Origin: Saccharomycopsis fibuligera x Saccharomycopsis cf. fibuligera
Taxonomy: Eukaryota; Ascomycota; Saccharomycetes; Ascoideales; Saccharomycopsidaceae
Direction: 5' to 3'
Assembly (NCBI GenBank): GCA_001936135.1
Contig: CP012812.1
Location: 1,364,001-1,428,000, forward strand
Length of the DNA stretch: 64,000 nt
The position numbers and the translations under genes are program-made. Shown in pieces: positions 43,091 to 52,420 of this stretch (the stretch's first letter is position 1; the number at the start of each line of letters is the position of its first letter). Below the pieces are notes generated by a model. The model saw only the letters and a list, made by a program, of their open reading frames with translations. It was not told where the DNA came from and made no database searches.

Positions 43091-43816
43091 TTAGTCCAAC
43101 TTTTTGTCAATGGCAGTAGCCTCGCTGCGGAAAAACTGTCTGCTTTGAGCAAACACATAGTCCAATGCATGCTCAACAGGCTCATCGAAAAGATATGGGA
43201 GCACCGGGACCACTGCTAAGCCGACCGCCACTGGCCCAAAACTTCTAATTTTCGCACTGTTGGCAAACCTCTCCTTTGTGAACAAGTACTTTGCCGAGTA
43301 CTTGACCGAGGAATGGATAGTGAAAGCCGGCAACCCCATACTGGCCACACTTTGGAAAATCCCTCTTTGCAACGCCACTTCTTTCCAGTCTGGCAAATTG
43401 TCCTTTGCCCCCAGCTTTTCAATCTGCTGCAACTTGAAGCGTGCCACTTCAGAGTCCTTAGCGGGGATATCCGAGCCACTCCAAGGCATCAACCCCGGCA
43501 CGTATCTTCCCTCCTGTCTTAGCTTTGCCTTCCACGACTCGAAAGCAACGTCGCCGAGGATGTATGCCCAGGAGACGCCGTAGCCAAACTTGACCAAGTA
43601 CGGGTGGGCCACCGGGCGGAAAGACTCGCCAATGTCGCTGGTATACGCAATGTATCTGTGCGATGCGAGGAGGATGGTCCGGAACCGGTTGGCGTAGGCG
43701 GCGTATCTGAGGTTGGATTCGGTGGTGTCGGTATGCTCTAATCTCGAGGCAGACTCAGAATAAGATGCTGGGTCGATTGGAGTGTCGATTTGGCTGATAT
43801 CGGCTGGTTTGCTCAT
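43091..43816 (-). CDS. MTFP1/MTP18 family mitochondrial inner-membrane protein
   Basis: Fungal member of the mitochondrial fission process 1 (MTP18) family; the animal protein is an inner-membrane factor affecting fission and membrane efficiency. 241 aa from the ATG at 43816; the frame extends five codons to a TTG only. Family blocks: YIAYTSDIGESFRPV (animal form YLGYANEVGEAFR), YGVSWAYILGDVAFES, FQSVASMGLPAFTIHSSV, and AVGLAVVPVLPYLFDEPVEHALDY near the end. The hydrophobic stretches fit three to four membrane helices. Codon use here is richer in G+C than neighbouring genes. The C-terminus is short after the last block. Function in yeast is inferred from the family. Confidence 0.85.
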   Translation of the reverse strand: MSKPADISQIDTPIDPASYSESASRLEHTDTTESNLRYAAYANRFRTILLASHRYIAYTSDIGESFRPVAHPYLVKFGYGVSWAYILGDVAFESWKAKLRQEGRYVPGLMPWSGSDIPAKDSEVARFKLQQIEKLGAKDNLPDWKEVALQRGIFQSVASMGLPAFTIHSSVKYSAKYLFTKERFANSAKIRSFGPVAVGLAVVPVLPYLFDEPVEHALDYVFAQSRQFFRSEATAIDKKLD

Positions 43817-44301
43817 GGTGGTTTGTGTCAATCAATCAATCAATCAATGATGTATGCGGTTGTAGTTTATAATTGGGCAGCTAGAGTTGCTTGCTTGTAG
43901 ATTTGGTAGAGTACTGTAGTAGACAACGAAAAATAACGACGTTCGAATTGAGTATTGGCTGCTGGTATATAGCACGAAGAAAGAGCAGAGCAGAGTAGAG
44001 TAGGAGGCAATGTAGTATCAATTTATTGTAGAAAGACAGTGGCAATTTGCTATTTTTTTTTCTTCCCTTCCGGCAATCAGCGGCGCACAGCGCACAGCAA
44101 CCGCTCAAAAGGGCGGGACGGGACGACGGACAGCGGACAGCGGACAGCGGAGCTGGCCGTACGCTAGGTTATATACGTAAAAGATTGGAGCAAAAAACAA
44201 CAACGAGGGCATGGATGGCATGCTACTATGTACAGGCATTATCTATAATATCTGATATCTATGCTATGCTATGCTATGCTATGTGGGCATAACGTCCAAG
44301 T
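43817..44301. repeat. MTFP1-like promoter with short tandem repeats
   Basis: 485 bp. Contains CAAT tetranucleotide repeats (about 43829-43849) directly before the start, three copies of CGGACAG in tandem (about 44127-44150), and about five copies of the pentamer ATGCT (about 44262-44284) next to the COX11 stop. No gene. Confidence 0.75.
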
Positions 44302-45168
44302 TCAACTACTGCTAGCAGCGGCCAGCTTACCTTCACCGCCGGTCTCCACCACATTCTGCACCTTCAAAGCTTCCTGCTTTGGATCAAAGTGGGCCTTGAA
44401 GAATGTGTAATGCAAAATAATATCGTCAATATTCCGCATTGATGGATCCTTTGCAAAGTCAGGGTCGATGAAAAAGAAGACCGGCATATCCACTTCTTCC
44501 CCCGCTAGCAACTTCTGCTCCTCGAAGCAGAAACACTGGATCTTGTTGAAATACGGAGCTGCTTCCCCCGGAGTGACTGAGTACGTGGCCATTCCAACGA
44601 TATCCTTATCCGAGGTGTTGCGGGCTTTGTAGAACGCCAACGCGGTTTCTCCAGGCACCAAGTACACTTCGCGCTGTTGCGGCACAAACTTCCAGGGCAA
44701 CACCGCCGACGTTTCGGAAGTGAAGGCAATCCGGATTCTCTTGTCAGTGTCCACTGGCTTCAACTTGTCTGCGGTGAACTTCCGCTGGTCGGTGATTGGG
44801 GTGCCCCCGAACCCAGTTCTTGAGCAAAGAGCTCGGTATAGTGGCACTGCGGCGTACCCAAGCGTGAGGAACCCAAGCCCGAGGGCAATAGAGTAGTTGA
44901 TGGCAGTTCGGTTTCTGAACGAATCGCGTTGTTTGCGCTTGTAGTTGATGTACTCAAGCACGTCTTTTTGGCTGTAGTTGTGTTGTTGTTGTTGTTGTGG
45001 CTGCTTCTGCTGCTGCTGCCTTATTGGAACCCCATTGTAGAATGATCTGGCAGCAATGGTTGGCTTCATCATGGAGAATCGCACACTGCTATTACCGGTG
45101 CAGCAGCGCTTGAGAGCAGCAGCAGCAGCAGCGGCTGATGATGATGATGATATTATTCTGGGGAGCAT
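44302..45168 (-). CDS. COX11: Cytochrome c oxidase assembly copper chaperone Cox11
   Basis: Inner-membrane protein that delivers copper to the CuB site of Cox1. 288 aa. The mitochondrial presequence is rich in Ala/Ser/Arg with an Ala run, followed by a Gln-rich spacer (about 51-62). One membrane helix lies at about 88-110 (INYSIALGLGFLTLGYAAVPLY). The intermembrane-space domain follows with conserved C115 (ALCSRTGFGG) and the copper motif CFCFEEQ with C212 and C214, preceded by PYFNKIQ. The end block (VDMPVFFFIDPDF, ILHYTFFKA) is diagnostic. The start ATG at 45168 gives a proper presequence. High confidence. Confidence 0.95.
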   Translation of the reverse strand: MLPRIISSSSSAAAAAAALKRCCTGNSSVRFSMMKPTIAARSFYNGVPIRQQQQKQPQQQQQHNYSQKDVLEYINYKRKQRDSFRNRTAINYSIALGLGFLTLGYAAVPLYRALCSRTGFGGTPITDQRKFTADKLKPVDTDKRIRIAFTSETSAVLPWKFVPQQREVYLVPGETALAFYKARNTSDKDIVGMATYSVTPGEAAPYFNKIQCFCFEEQKLLAGEEVDMPVFFFIDPDFAKDPSMRNIDDIILHYTFFKAHFDPKQEALKVQNVVETGGEGKLAAASSS

Positions 45169-45755
45169 GTCGTGTGTGTACGCTTGAATAACAAAACAAA
45201 AACAAATAAAAAAAAAAAAATTGGTTGCGGTTTCCTTCTTCAGAAACTTATCAGCCAGCCAGCTAGTTAGATAGATATATCTATTACTGAGAATGACAAT
45301 GATAGTGCCAGGCTTTTTATTTTTTCATTTTATTTTATTTCCTACCAATTTTTTTTTTCCGTTTTTCAGAGCCCGTGCTTTTTTTTTCTTTCTTTTTTTT
45401 TTTCAATCACCTGCTTTTAAGCTAGCGTTCTTCATCCTCATGTACGTTTTCCAACATGAAAGAATGGACAAGACAGGCAACAAAAGCTTTAAAACGCCAG
45501 TTGGCATCAGTGATTGTGCTTATCTGGACTCAAAAAGATTAAGCGTTTTATCATTCGTCCTGTCGCGGCGACAGAAAACCGCACTACAATATGCACTCAG
45601 CATAAACAATAATTATAATAATAAAAAAATAATCAACTAATCATCATATTACATGCTTTTTAACCATTTATAGTATAATTAGATTTTTCAACCAGTTCGC
45701 ATAACCGCCACCATTACCAGCAGCAGCAGCACATAAGCTAAAACTAAAACTAAAA
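45169..45755. promoter_or_regulatory. COX11 promoter and RPL5 3' flank
   Basis: 587 bp, both flanking genes on the minus strand. T-runs at about 45351-45358, 45379-45386 and 45394-45403, an A10 near 45211, and CAG repeats (about 45718-45729) close to the RPL5 stop. No gene supported. Confidence 0.55.
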
Positions 45756-46649
45756 TTAGTTGTTGGCCTTGAAGGAAGCAATCTTTTCAGCAACTCTAGC
45801 AGCACGTTCTTCTCTGGTGAGTTTAACTTGTCTGTATTTCTTGGTGTTGGCTTTGTATTGTTCCTTGGTAAATTTCTTTTCAGTTGGCTTGAAAGCTGGG
45901 TCGGCTCTGATAGCTTCGTGAGCTTCAGCGTACAAATCTTCAACGGCATCAGCGTCAACGTCGTCAGCAATGTAGTTCTTGAAGACTTGTCTGTATTTTT
46001 CTTCATCGTCATCGGCCAATTCTTCCATGTATTCGGCAACGTGACCACCAAAGATGTATTTTCTCAAAGTTTCGGCATCCAATTCTTCGGCTTCGAAATC
46101 CCAACCTGGGAATCTGTTTTCGGAGTGAGGAACGTAAAGACCACCGTCAGAAGCACCCTTCAAGACACCGAAAACCTTAGCACCAGTGGTGGTTCTTTGC
46201 AAACCGATATCCAAAAAGACCTTGAATGGTTTTGGACCGTCTTCGACAGCTTGGGTCAATTCGTATTCACCTTCGACTTCAGTGACACCCTCGTAGGTTT
46301 CGTCCAAACCCAATTTTTGCAAAGCTCTTCTGGCAACAAGCAAACCGACAGCGTAAGCGGCAGACCAGTTGGTCAAACCGTACTTGATGCCGTATCTTGG
46401 CAATTCGTGAGCGTAAGCAGCAGTCAAGACAACATCACCGGCAATTTGGGAGGAAACAATTTGGGCAGTGATGTCTTTGTGGGAGAATCTAACAACTAAT
46501 CTGTATTTTGGAGTGCTGTATTTAGCCTTGTGTTGAGCAACCAATCTCTTTCTTTGGTAGTAGTCAGTTTTACCTTCTCTTCTTCTTCTGAATGGAGTTT
46601 GGTATCTGGAGCAGTAAGCAGAGGTCTTTAATTGTTTGTCGAAAGCCAT
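45756..46649 (-). CDS. RPL5: 60S ribosomal protein L5 (uL18)
   Basis: Large-subunit protein that binds 5S rRNA and travels with Rpl11 in the 5S RNP. 297 aa, exactly the S. cerevisiae length, collinear with no intron. Recognisable blocks: YQTPFRRRREGKTDYYQRKRLV near the N-terminus (split in evidence as YQTPFRRRREGKTDYY), RLVVRFSHKDITAQIV, AYAHELPRYGIKYGLTNW, VFGVLKGASDGGLYVPHS and ENRFPGWDFE. The basic C-terminal tail ends AARVAEKIASFKANN. Codon use is strongly biased to preferred codons (GGT, TTG, AAG, AGA), as for a highly expressed gene. The promoter carries an E-box and a T24 run. Confidence 0.97.
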   Translation of the reverse strand: MAFDKQLKTSAYCSRYQTPFRRRREGKTDYYQRKRLVAQHKAKYSTPKYRLVVRFSHKDITAQIVSSQIAGDVVLTAAYAHELPRYGIKYGLTNWSAAYAVGLLVARRALQKLGLDETYEGVTEVEGEYELTQAVEDGPKPFKVFLDIGLQRTTTGAKVFGVLKGASDGGLYVPHSENRFPGWDFEAEELDAETLRKYIFGGHVAEYMEELADDDEEKYRQVFKNYIADDVDADAVEDLYAEAHEAIRADPAFKPTEKKFTKEQYKANTKKYRQVKLTREERAARVAEKIASFKANN

Positions 46650-46981
46650 TTTGACGGTTGGTGTTTATTATTAGTCCTGAATGCTGGTTTTTTTAATCAC
46701 AGAGAGAAAGGGGCAGGAGCAGGAACTGAAATCAGACAGTCGTAGTATTAAAATCGCAGCTTTTTTTTTTTTTTTTTTTTTTTTGCTAAAGAGGCTCTCT
46801 CTCTCTCTCTCTCTCTCTCCCACTGGATGGCTGAATAATTTTGCAATCTTGCAAAAATTTTTTTTTTTTCCCGCTCTAGAAAGTACCAGCGCAGCGGTAT
46901 TTTTCGTCGCTGTGACCGTACCGGGGCTATATTTACAAGATCATGTGATATGACAGAGGGCTATAAAACGTGAATCTCGGG

Positions 46982-46987
46982 CACGTG
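46982..46987. promoter_or_regulatory. Cbf1-type E-box in RPL5 promoter
   Basis: CACGTG within GCACGTGACATG, about 335 bp before the RPL5 start. Cbf1 sites are a known element of ribosomal-protein promoters in Candida albicans. Binding here is inference. Confidence 0.5.
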
Positions 46988-47891
46988 ACATGACCATTTT
47001 TAATTTCCTCTTCCTCTTTTTTTTTCAGCGGATAAAGAATTGCGGAATTGTAGAAGCTGAGGGAAAACTAATTTGGGAGCTTGGATGCTTTTTTTGTTTA
47101 TGTTTCGTTACATTTTTGTTTGCCCGCGGAATTCAAGAGACTTAGTTGCCCAATCCTGACATACATGCTCAGAGAGCTTTGTGTTGGAAGCAAAGCGAAA
47201 AGTAGTAGTCCTCTCTAGCTAGTCTTTAAAAGACGGTCGGCCACGACGTGAATGACGTCTCTCTTTCTTCAAATAACGCGTATAACAATAATAATAATAA
47301 TAATTATAATGCGATTTTCCCATACTCGCCGGTGCCGGCATCTTACTCCACAAAAAAAAATAAAACCACTACTGCACAAATCACCCATCTGATGCGCCTA
47401 TACGCATGCCGTACACCACTGTGCAGCTGGCAATCGCCGTCTCCGTTTGTCCTGAATAAAGGCTTCGTCCTCTCCTCCGCTACCGGCCTCGGGGCTTCCT
47501 AACCTCTGGACCAGGTCAGCCACATTGCTCGTCTGTTTCAACAGCTGTTTCTTGCGGTGAACACGCGAGTAAAGCGTTAACGCTCTTTTTTTTTTTTATT
47601 TTTTTTATTTTTTTTATTTTTTGATTTTCATTCAAAAGCAAAAAGTCGGTTGGTTTTAACTCAGCAGCGCTGCTCGAAAATTTTCTGCTGTAATTGTTGT
47701 TGTTGTTCTTCTTCTTTTGGACTGGCCATCCATGTGTAAAAGAAATGACAGCGTGCACGCTTCCTGTCAAAACCACGTGCTCTGCCTTGTGATAAATTGT
47801 ACTGTGTAGCTGGCAATATGTGATCTAATGCAGAACACTGTTTCTGCCAGCTGCTCACTACATTCACCGTGCGTTGCCCTGCAGCGGACAG

Positions 47892-47898
47892 TGAGTCA
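47892..47898. promoter_or_regulatory. Gcn4-type site TGAGTCA upstream of ILV2
   Basis: Exact Gcn4 core in the context GTGAGTCACT, about 650 bp before the ILV2 ATG. ILV2 is a classical general-amino-acid-control target in yeasts, so function is plausible; the distance is long but the region between is repeat-expanded. Confidence 0.6.
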
Positions 47899-48077
47899 CT
47901 CGAAGAAAAGCGAAAAGCGAGAAAAAAGAAAACAAAGAACTGGCGCAGCAGAAGAGGAAAAAAAAAAAAAAAAAAAAAAAGAAAGAAAAGAGAAAAAGAA
48001 AAAAGGAGCTAAAAGGATTTCTTGCAGTGCCCAGCAGCAGCAGCAGCAGCAGCAGGCGGTAGTAATAGTAATAGTAA

Positions 48078-48124
<47 letters not shown>

Positions 48125-48544
48125 ATAATAGTAATAGTAATACTTGCAGTTGTAGTATAGCAGCAGCCCCGATTGAAAAATTTAAAATCACTCGCTCAAG
48201 TTTTTCTCTTTTCTCTTTTTGGCCATTGCTGAATATTACTCATTCTTCTTCTTCTGTCTTGGACTTGGACTTGGACTTGGACTACTACCCTGGTACTTTA
48301 CTCACACTTAATCCCTTTGCCAATCTCTGCAATTTACTCATCCTCAGTAATAGTCCTGAAATAACAGCCACCAGACATTAACATTTTTTTCAATTTTTTG
48401 GTCATCACTCAGCACCAGACACATTCACTTTGTCAAGACACAAGACACAAGACACAAGACACAAGACACCAAATCAGCTCGAAAAAAGAAACAAACAAAC
48501 AAATAAATAAATAAATAAATCTTACACATACAACCAATATAATA

Positions 48545-50719
48545 ATGCTCAAGTCGTCCTTATACCGAGGAGCTGCTCTCAGGGCCGCCATAAAATCCAG
48601 TTCTGGATCAAGAGCATCCCTTTACAAAGCTGCCGCCATCACTCTTCACAACACTAATGCATCTTCTTTTGCCATACGCTCCAATAGCTCTCAAGCAGCT
48701 CTCAGAGAAGAACCGTCTCCAGCATTCAACCAGACCACTCCTGAAGAAAGCAGAAAAGCACTAAACAGTTTCCTCAGCCAGCAGCAGAGCAAGTCTGCTT
48801 CTGCTTCTGCTTCTGCTTCTTCTGCTGCCAGTGCTGCTGCTGCCGGTGCTGAATCTGCTGCCGAAAAAAATGCTTCTGCTGCTGCCGCCGCCATGGACGA
48901 CTCATTTGTCGGGTTGACCGGTGGTGAGATCTTTCATGAAATGATGTTGCGCCATAAAGTCGACACTGTGTTTGGCTACCCAGGCGGGGCCATCTTGCCT
49001 GTTTACGATGCCATTTACGAATCGAAAAATTTCAACTTTGTTCTTCCGCGCCACGAGCAGGGCGCTGGCCATATGGCCGAAGGGTACGCTCGTGCTACTG
49101 GGAAGCCAGGGGTTGTCTTGGTCACTAGTGGTCCTGGCGCCACCAATGTCATCACGCCAATGGCCGACGCTTTGATGGACGGCGTGCCTCTTGTTGTGTT
49201 CACTGGCCAGGTGCCAACTAGTGCCATTGGTACCGATGCGTTCCAAGAAGCGGATGTCATTGGCATCTCCAGATCTTGCACCAAGTGGAACGTTATGGTC
49301 AAGTCCGTTAGCGAGTTGCCTAGAAGAATCAACGAAGCTTTTGAAATCGCCACCAGCGGCAGACCGGGCCCAGTGCTTGTTGACTTGCCTAAAGACGTCA
49401 CTGCTGCCATCTTGAGAGATCCAATCCCAACCAACTCTACCTTGCCTTCCAAGACCCTTGCCAGCATCACAAAACACGCGGTGACCCAATTCGCCGAGGA
49501 AAGCATCAAAGAGGCCTCCGACTTGCTTAACGTTGCCAAAAAGCCTGTTCTTTATGTCGGCGCAGGGATTTTGAATCATCCTGATGGCCCAAAGTTGCTC
49601 AAGGAGCTCAGCGAAAAGGCCCAGATTCCCGTCACCACCACCATCCAAGCCTTGGGCGCCTTTGACCAGCGCGGCGAGAAGTCTCTCGACATGTTGGGGA
49701 TGCACGGTTCCGCATTCGCCAACTTGGCCATGCAAAATGCTGACTTGATTATCGCCCTCGGGGCAAGATTCGACGACAGAGTCATTGGCGCAGTGAGCAA
49801 GTTTGCACCAAATGCCAAACTCGCCGCTGCTAATCACCGCGGCGGGATCATCCACTTTGAAATCTCTCCAAAAAACATCAACAAGGTCGTGGAAGCAGAC
49901 GTCGCCGTTGAAGGCGACGTTACGCGCAACTTGCGCAAGTTCCTCCCATTGATCAACCAGGTGGAAGCCACTGATCCTGCTAGAGCCGCATGGTTCAAGC
50001 AAATCGCTAGCTGGAAAGCTCAATATCCATACGCGTACCTCAAAGAAACCCCGGAAAGCAAGATAAAACCACAAACCTTGATTCAGGAGTTGTCCGACAA
50101 GTGTCTCGAGTTGGACAAGGACGTCGTGGTCACTACCGGTGTCGGCCAGCACCAAATGTGGGCCGCTCAGCACTTTACCTGGACCCAGCCTCGCACCTTT
50201 ATCACTTCTGGCGGGTTGGGCACCATGGGCTACGGGTTGCCAGCCGCCATTGGTGCCCAAGTCGGTAGACCAGATGCCGTTGTGATTGATATTGACGGTG
50301 ATGCTAGTTTCAACATGACCTTGACTGAGCTAAGCACTGCCGCGCAATTCAACATCCCAGTGAAGATCATTGTCTTGAATAACGAAGAGCAAGGAATGGT
50401 AACGCAATGGCAGTCGTTGTTCTACGAGCACCGTTACTCCCACACTCACCAATCTAATCCAGATTTCGTCAAGTTGGCCGAGGCAATGGGCGTGAAGGCA
50501 ATGAAGTTGACAAAGCAGGGCGAGTTGCACTCGACTCTTGACGAGTTTTTACAGTACAGCGCAGGCCCAGTCTTGCTCGAGGTTGAAGTGGAAAAGAAGG
50601 TGCCGGTCTTGCCAATGGTGCCGGGCGGCAAGGGCTTGGACGAGTTCATCTACTTTGATCCAGAAGTTGAAAGACAGCAAAACGAGCTTAGACGCAAGCG
50701 CACTAACGGTAAGCACTGA
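48545..50719 (+). CDS. ILV2: Acetolactate synthase catalytic subunit Ilv2
   Basis: ThDP/FAD enzyme in the mitochondrial matrix, first common step of Ile, Val and Leu synthesis (two pyruvate to acetolactate, or pyruvate plus 2-oxobutyrate). 724 aa, somewhat longer than the S. cerevisiae enzyme (687). A long Ser/Ala/Arg presequence includes an Ala/Ser repeat at about 84-116 encoded by TCTGCT units. The catalytic domain starts near 122 with TGGEIFHEMM. Catalytic Glu is E171 (PRHEQGAGHMAEG). GQVPTSAIGTDAFQE and MVTQWQSLFYEH keep the usual inhibitor-contact Pro and Trp. ThDP motif: DIDGDASFNMTLTEL. The end GGKGLDEFIYFD is standard. I saw no in-frame CTG. A Gcn4 site lies upstream. Confidence 0.97.
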   Translation: MLKSSLYRGAALRAAIKSSSGSRASLYKAAAITLHNTNASSFAIRSNSSQAALREEPSPAFNQTTPEESRKALNSFLSQQQSKSASASASASSAASAAAAGAESAAEKNASAAAAAMDDSFVGLTGGEIFHEMMLRHKVDTVFGYPGGAILPVYDAIYESKNFNFVLPRHEQGAGHMAEGYARATGKPGVVLVTSGPGATNVITPMADALMDGVPLVVFTGQVPTSAIGTDAFQEADVIGISRSCTKWNVMVKSVSELPRRINEAFEIATSGRPGPVLVDLPKDVTAAILRDPIPTNSTLPSKTLASITKHAVTQFAEESIKEASDLLNVAKKPVLYVGAGILNHPDGPKLLKELSEKAQIPVTTTIQALGAFDQRGEKSLDMLGMHGSAFANLAMQNADLIIALGARFDDRVIGAVSKFAPNAKLAAANHRGGIIHFEISPKNINKVVEADVAVEGDVTRNLRKFLPLINQVEATDPARAAWFKQIASWKAQYPYAYLKETPESKIKPQTLIQELSDKCLELDKDVVVTTGVGQHQMWAAQHFTWTQPRTFITSGGLGTMGYGLPAAIGAQVGRPDAVVIDIDGDASFNMTLTELSTAAQFNIPVKIIVLNNEEQGMVTQWQSLFYEHRYSHTHQSNPDFVKLAEAMGVKAMKLTKQGELHSTLDEFLQYSAGPVLLEVEVEKKVPVLPMVPGGKGLDEFIYFDPEVERQQNELRRKRTNGKH

Positions 50720-51139
50720 GGTCTTGCAGTGATGATAATAGTGAAAGAAAATAAAAAATCAAAAATCAAAAAAATAAAAAATTAAAAAAAAAAAAAAAAA
50801 AAAAAACAACCGTGCATCTGCTTCTATATATTCTTTCCGTCTCTTGCCACTTATCAATTTGTCTATATTTTCCTTGCGTTTTTTTTTTTTTTTTTTTGTT
50901 TTTTGTTTTTTTGTTTTCTTTAATTATATTTTTACGTCCTCTCTTCTCAGCCATACAGTTCAATTTCACGAATTCGTATTTGTTAATATTCAAGAAAGTT
51001 TTGTAAGCCCGTGCTAATGATGCCTACTTCTTGCCGGTGCTTATGGTTATATACGATTTGATTTAAATTACATTCTCGTAAGGATTGGTGATTCAAGTGT
51101 ATATTCCCCATGGTACACGCTTCCAATATATAACTTACA
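50720..51139. other. Convergent region ILV2 / ketopantoate-reductase-like gene
   Basis: 420 bp between gene ends. Two homopolymers, A23 at 50784-50806 and T19 at 50879-50897, form an imperfect inverted pair with TTTTG and AAAAT flanks; these may pair in a read-through RNA. No gene. Confidence 0.6.
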
Positions 51140-52420
51140 CTACAAATGCAAAAGACCGCTTCTGTACTTTTGAAGGTCCAACTTCCCTTGCACCATCTCC
51201 AATACAATCTTATTTGCCGGCGCATTGCCTTTACCCAACTTGATAAAGTACCCGTTCAAGTAGTAAATCTCCGTTGTCTGTCTGTTGGCCTTGAAATCCT
51301 GCAACATCGAAGAGTAGTTGTGCTGGGTCAAAGATAGCACTCTCAAGATAACATTGAGCAATTTCTCCTCGTTTAGATATGAGTTTACTAGCTGCCGTTC
51401 CGATTCTTTGAGTTCTTGGCCGGCAAAGTAGTTTTCTCTTAGGATCCGAATGTCTTCTCTAAGTAGACGGTAGATCATTTTCCGAATTTTTGTCATTTGG
51501 AAAAGCTCGCCATTTTGGCATTCGAAAATTGTCGTGAGCGGGTTCACTACCGCGTTGACTATGAGCTTTTCCAAATATATTAGCCGGAACTCCAAGTTGT
51601 TGTGATAGTATGAAACGTTCAAACTGGTATCGAGCAACTCGCTGATGATCTCGGGTAACTTTGCATCCCCGTCAGATGCCTGGCCAGCCTCAGATACGTC
51701 TTGTCTGTCCTTTGGATAAACCACTCGTCCCAACTTTAACTCCCCATTAAGACTGGTGTGCTTGAACTCGAATTTTGATCTATCCGCCAGATACACGCCA
51801 TGGCTGATTATCCCTTGGTACACGTTAGGTATCAACTTGGTGCCGTTGCTGCTTTCCTTAGCCATCCGAAGAAAATATCTCTCCATTACCGTTTCCACGA
51901 CGCCAGCGCCATTCTGTATGAATATCAAGTTGGTTTTTTCATTAATTAGATGGAGAATGGGTATTAATGCATCGAGAGTATGCTGGGCCTTCGTCGTGAT
52001 TATCAAGTTGTCAATGTAGACACTGCTATCGTCGTCGTCGCCATCTGCAAACCTCCTGCTTTTGCTGTTCAAGTTGGTGCTAATGGCGCTGGCATTCGCA
52101 CTGTTGATGGTCGCAGTGTCAAGAAACGAAGAAATCCCCGTCTGCACTTTAGCACGACCTTGCGGGGTACTAAATAAGGAATATAGAGAATTTTCCGGGG
52201 ACAACGCCCCCAACTGTTTGGGAGTCACCACTTGGCTGTATGTTACTGTATCAAACTGTCTGATCTTGGGTTGGTGTATCGTTATTGCAGATCCATTCTT
52301 GACAAACTTGTCAAGTTTGGCTTGGTTTTGGAAAATTAATATAAGCTCCGATTTGGATACTTTCAGTAGCGCATTGGCTACAAGGGAGCCCACGTTGCCG
52401 CAGCCCAATATGAAAGTCAT
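51140..52420 (-). CDS. Ketopantoate reductase-fold protein (Pan5/Cbs2-like)
   Basis: 426 aa. An N-terminal Rossmann motif GCGNVGS at residues 6-12 begins directly after the start, as in 2-dehydropantoate 2-reductases (pantothenate synthesis, NADPH). Further family marks: NLIITTKAQHTLDALIP, NLIFIQNGAGVVETV, YQGIISHGVYL, and the C-terminal helix block YLEKLIVNAVVNPLTTIFE with its conserved Lys. These fit S. cerevisiae Pan5. However, the C-terminus LNGYFIKLGKGN followed by NKIVLEMVQGK also recalls Cbs2, the COB translational activator built on the same fold. No clear mitochondrial presequence is seen. The NADP-binding loop looks intact, favouring an enzyme. Two inserts (about 115-135 and 235-250) are low-complexity. 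Orthology unresolved. Confidence 0.78.
   Translation of the reverse strand: MTFILGCGNVGSLVANALLKVSKSELILIFQNQAKLDKFVKNGSAITIHQPKIRQFDTVTYSQVVTPKQLGALSPENSLYSLFSTPQGRAKVQTGISSFLDTATINSANASAISTNLNSKSRRFADGDDDDSSVYIDNLIITTKAQHTLDALIPILHLINEKTNLIFIQNGAGVVETVMERYFLRMAKESSNGTKLIPNVYQGIISHGVYLADRSKFEFKHTSLNGELKLGRVVYPKDRQDVSEAGQASDGDAKLPEIISELLDTSLNVSYYHNNLEFRLIYLEKLIVNAVVNPLTTIFECQNGELFQMTKIRKMIYRLLREDIRILRENYFAGQELKESERQLVNSYLNEEKLLNVILRVLSLTQHNYSSMLQDFKANRQTTEIYYLNGYFIKLGKGNAPANKIVLEMVQGKLDLQKYRSGLLHL

Larger units (their letters stand above)
46650..48544. promoter_or_regulatory. Divergent RPL5 / ILV2 intergenic region
   Basis: 1.9 kb. RPL5 side: T24 at 46761-46784, (CT)n at about 46794-46819, and CACGTG at 46982-46987 within GCACGTGACATG. 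ILV2 side: a Gcn4 site TGAGTCA at 47892-47898, A22 near 47959, (CAG)8 at 48032-48055, an (AGT/AAT)n tract at about 48058-48145, four TTGGAC units near 48262-48283, five ACAAGAC units near 48437-48468, and (AAAT)n before the ATG. All reading frames here are translated repeats. Confidence 0.7.

Noticed and set aside
42712-43119. 135-codon plus-strand frame overlapping the end of the MTFP1-like gene
   Set aside because: Starts at TTG and overlaps a well-supported gene on the other strand.
45828-46499. 223-codon frame opposite RPL5
   Set aside because: Shadow of a gene with strong codon bias, which leaves the reverse frame open.
48902-50260. 452-codon minus-strand frame opposite ILV2
   Set aside because: Antisense shadow of a G+C-richer conserved gene; the product matches no family while the plus strand is clearly acetolactate synthase.
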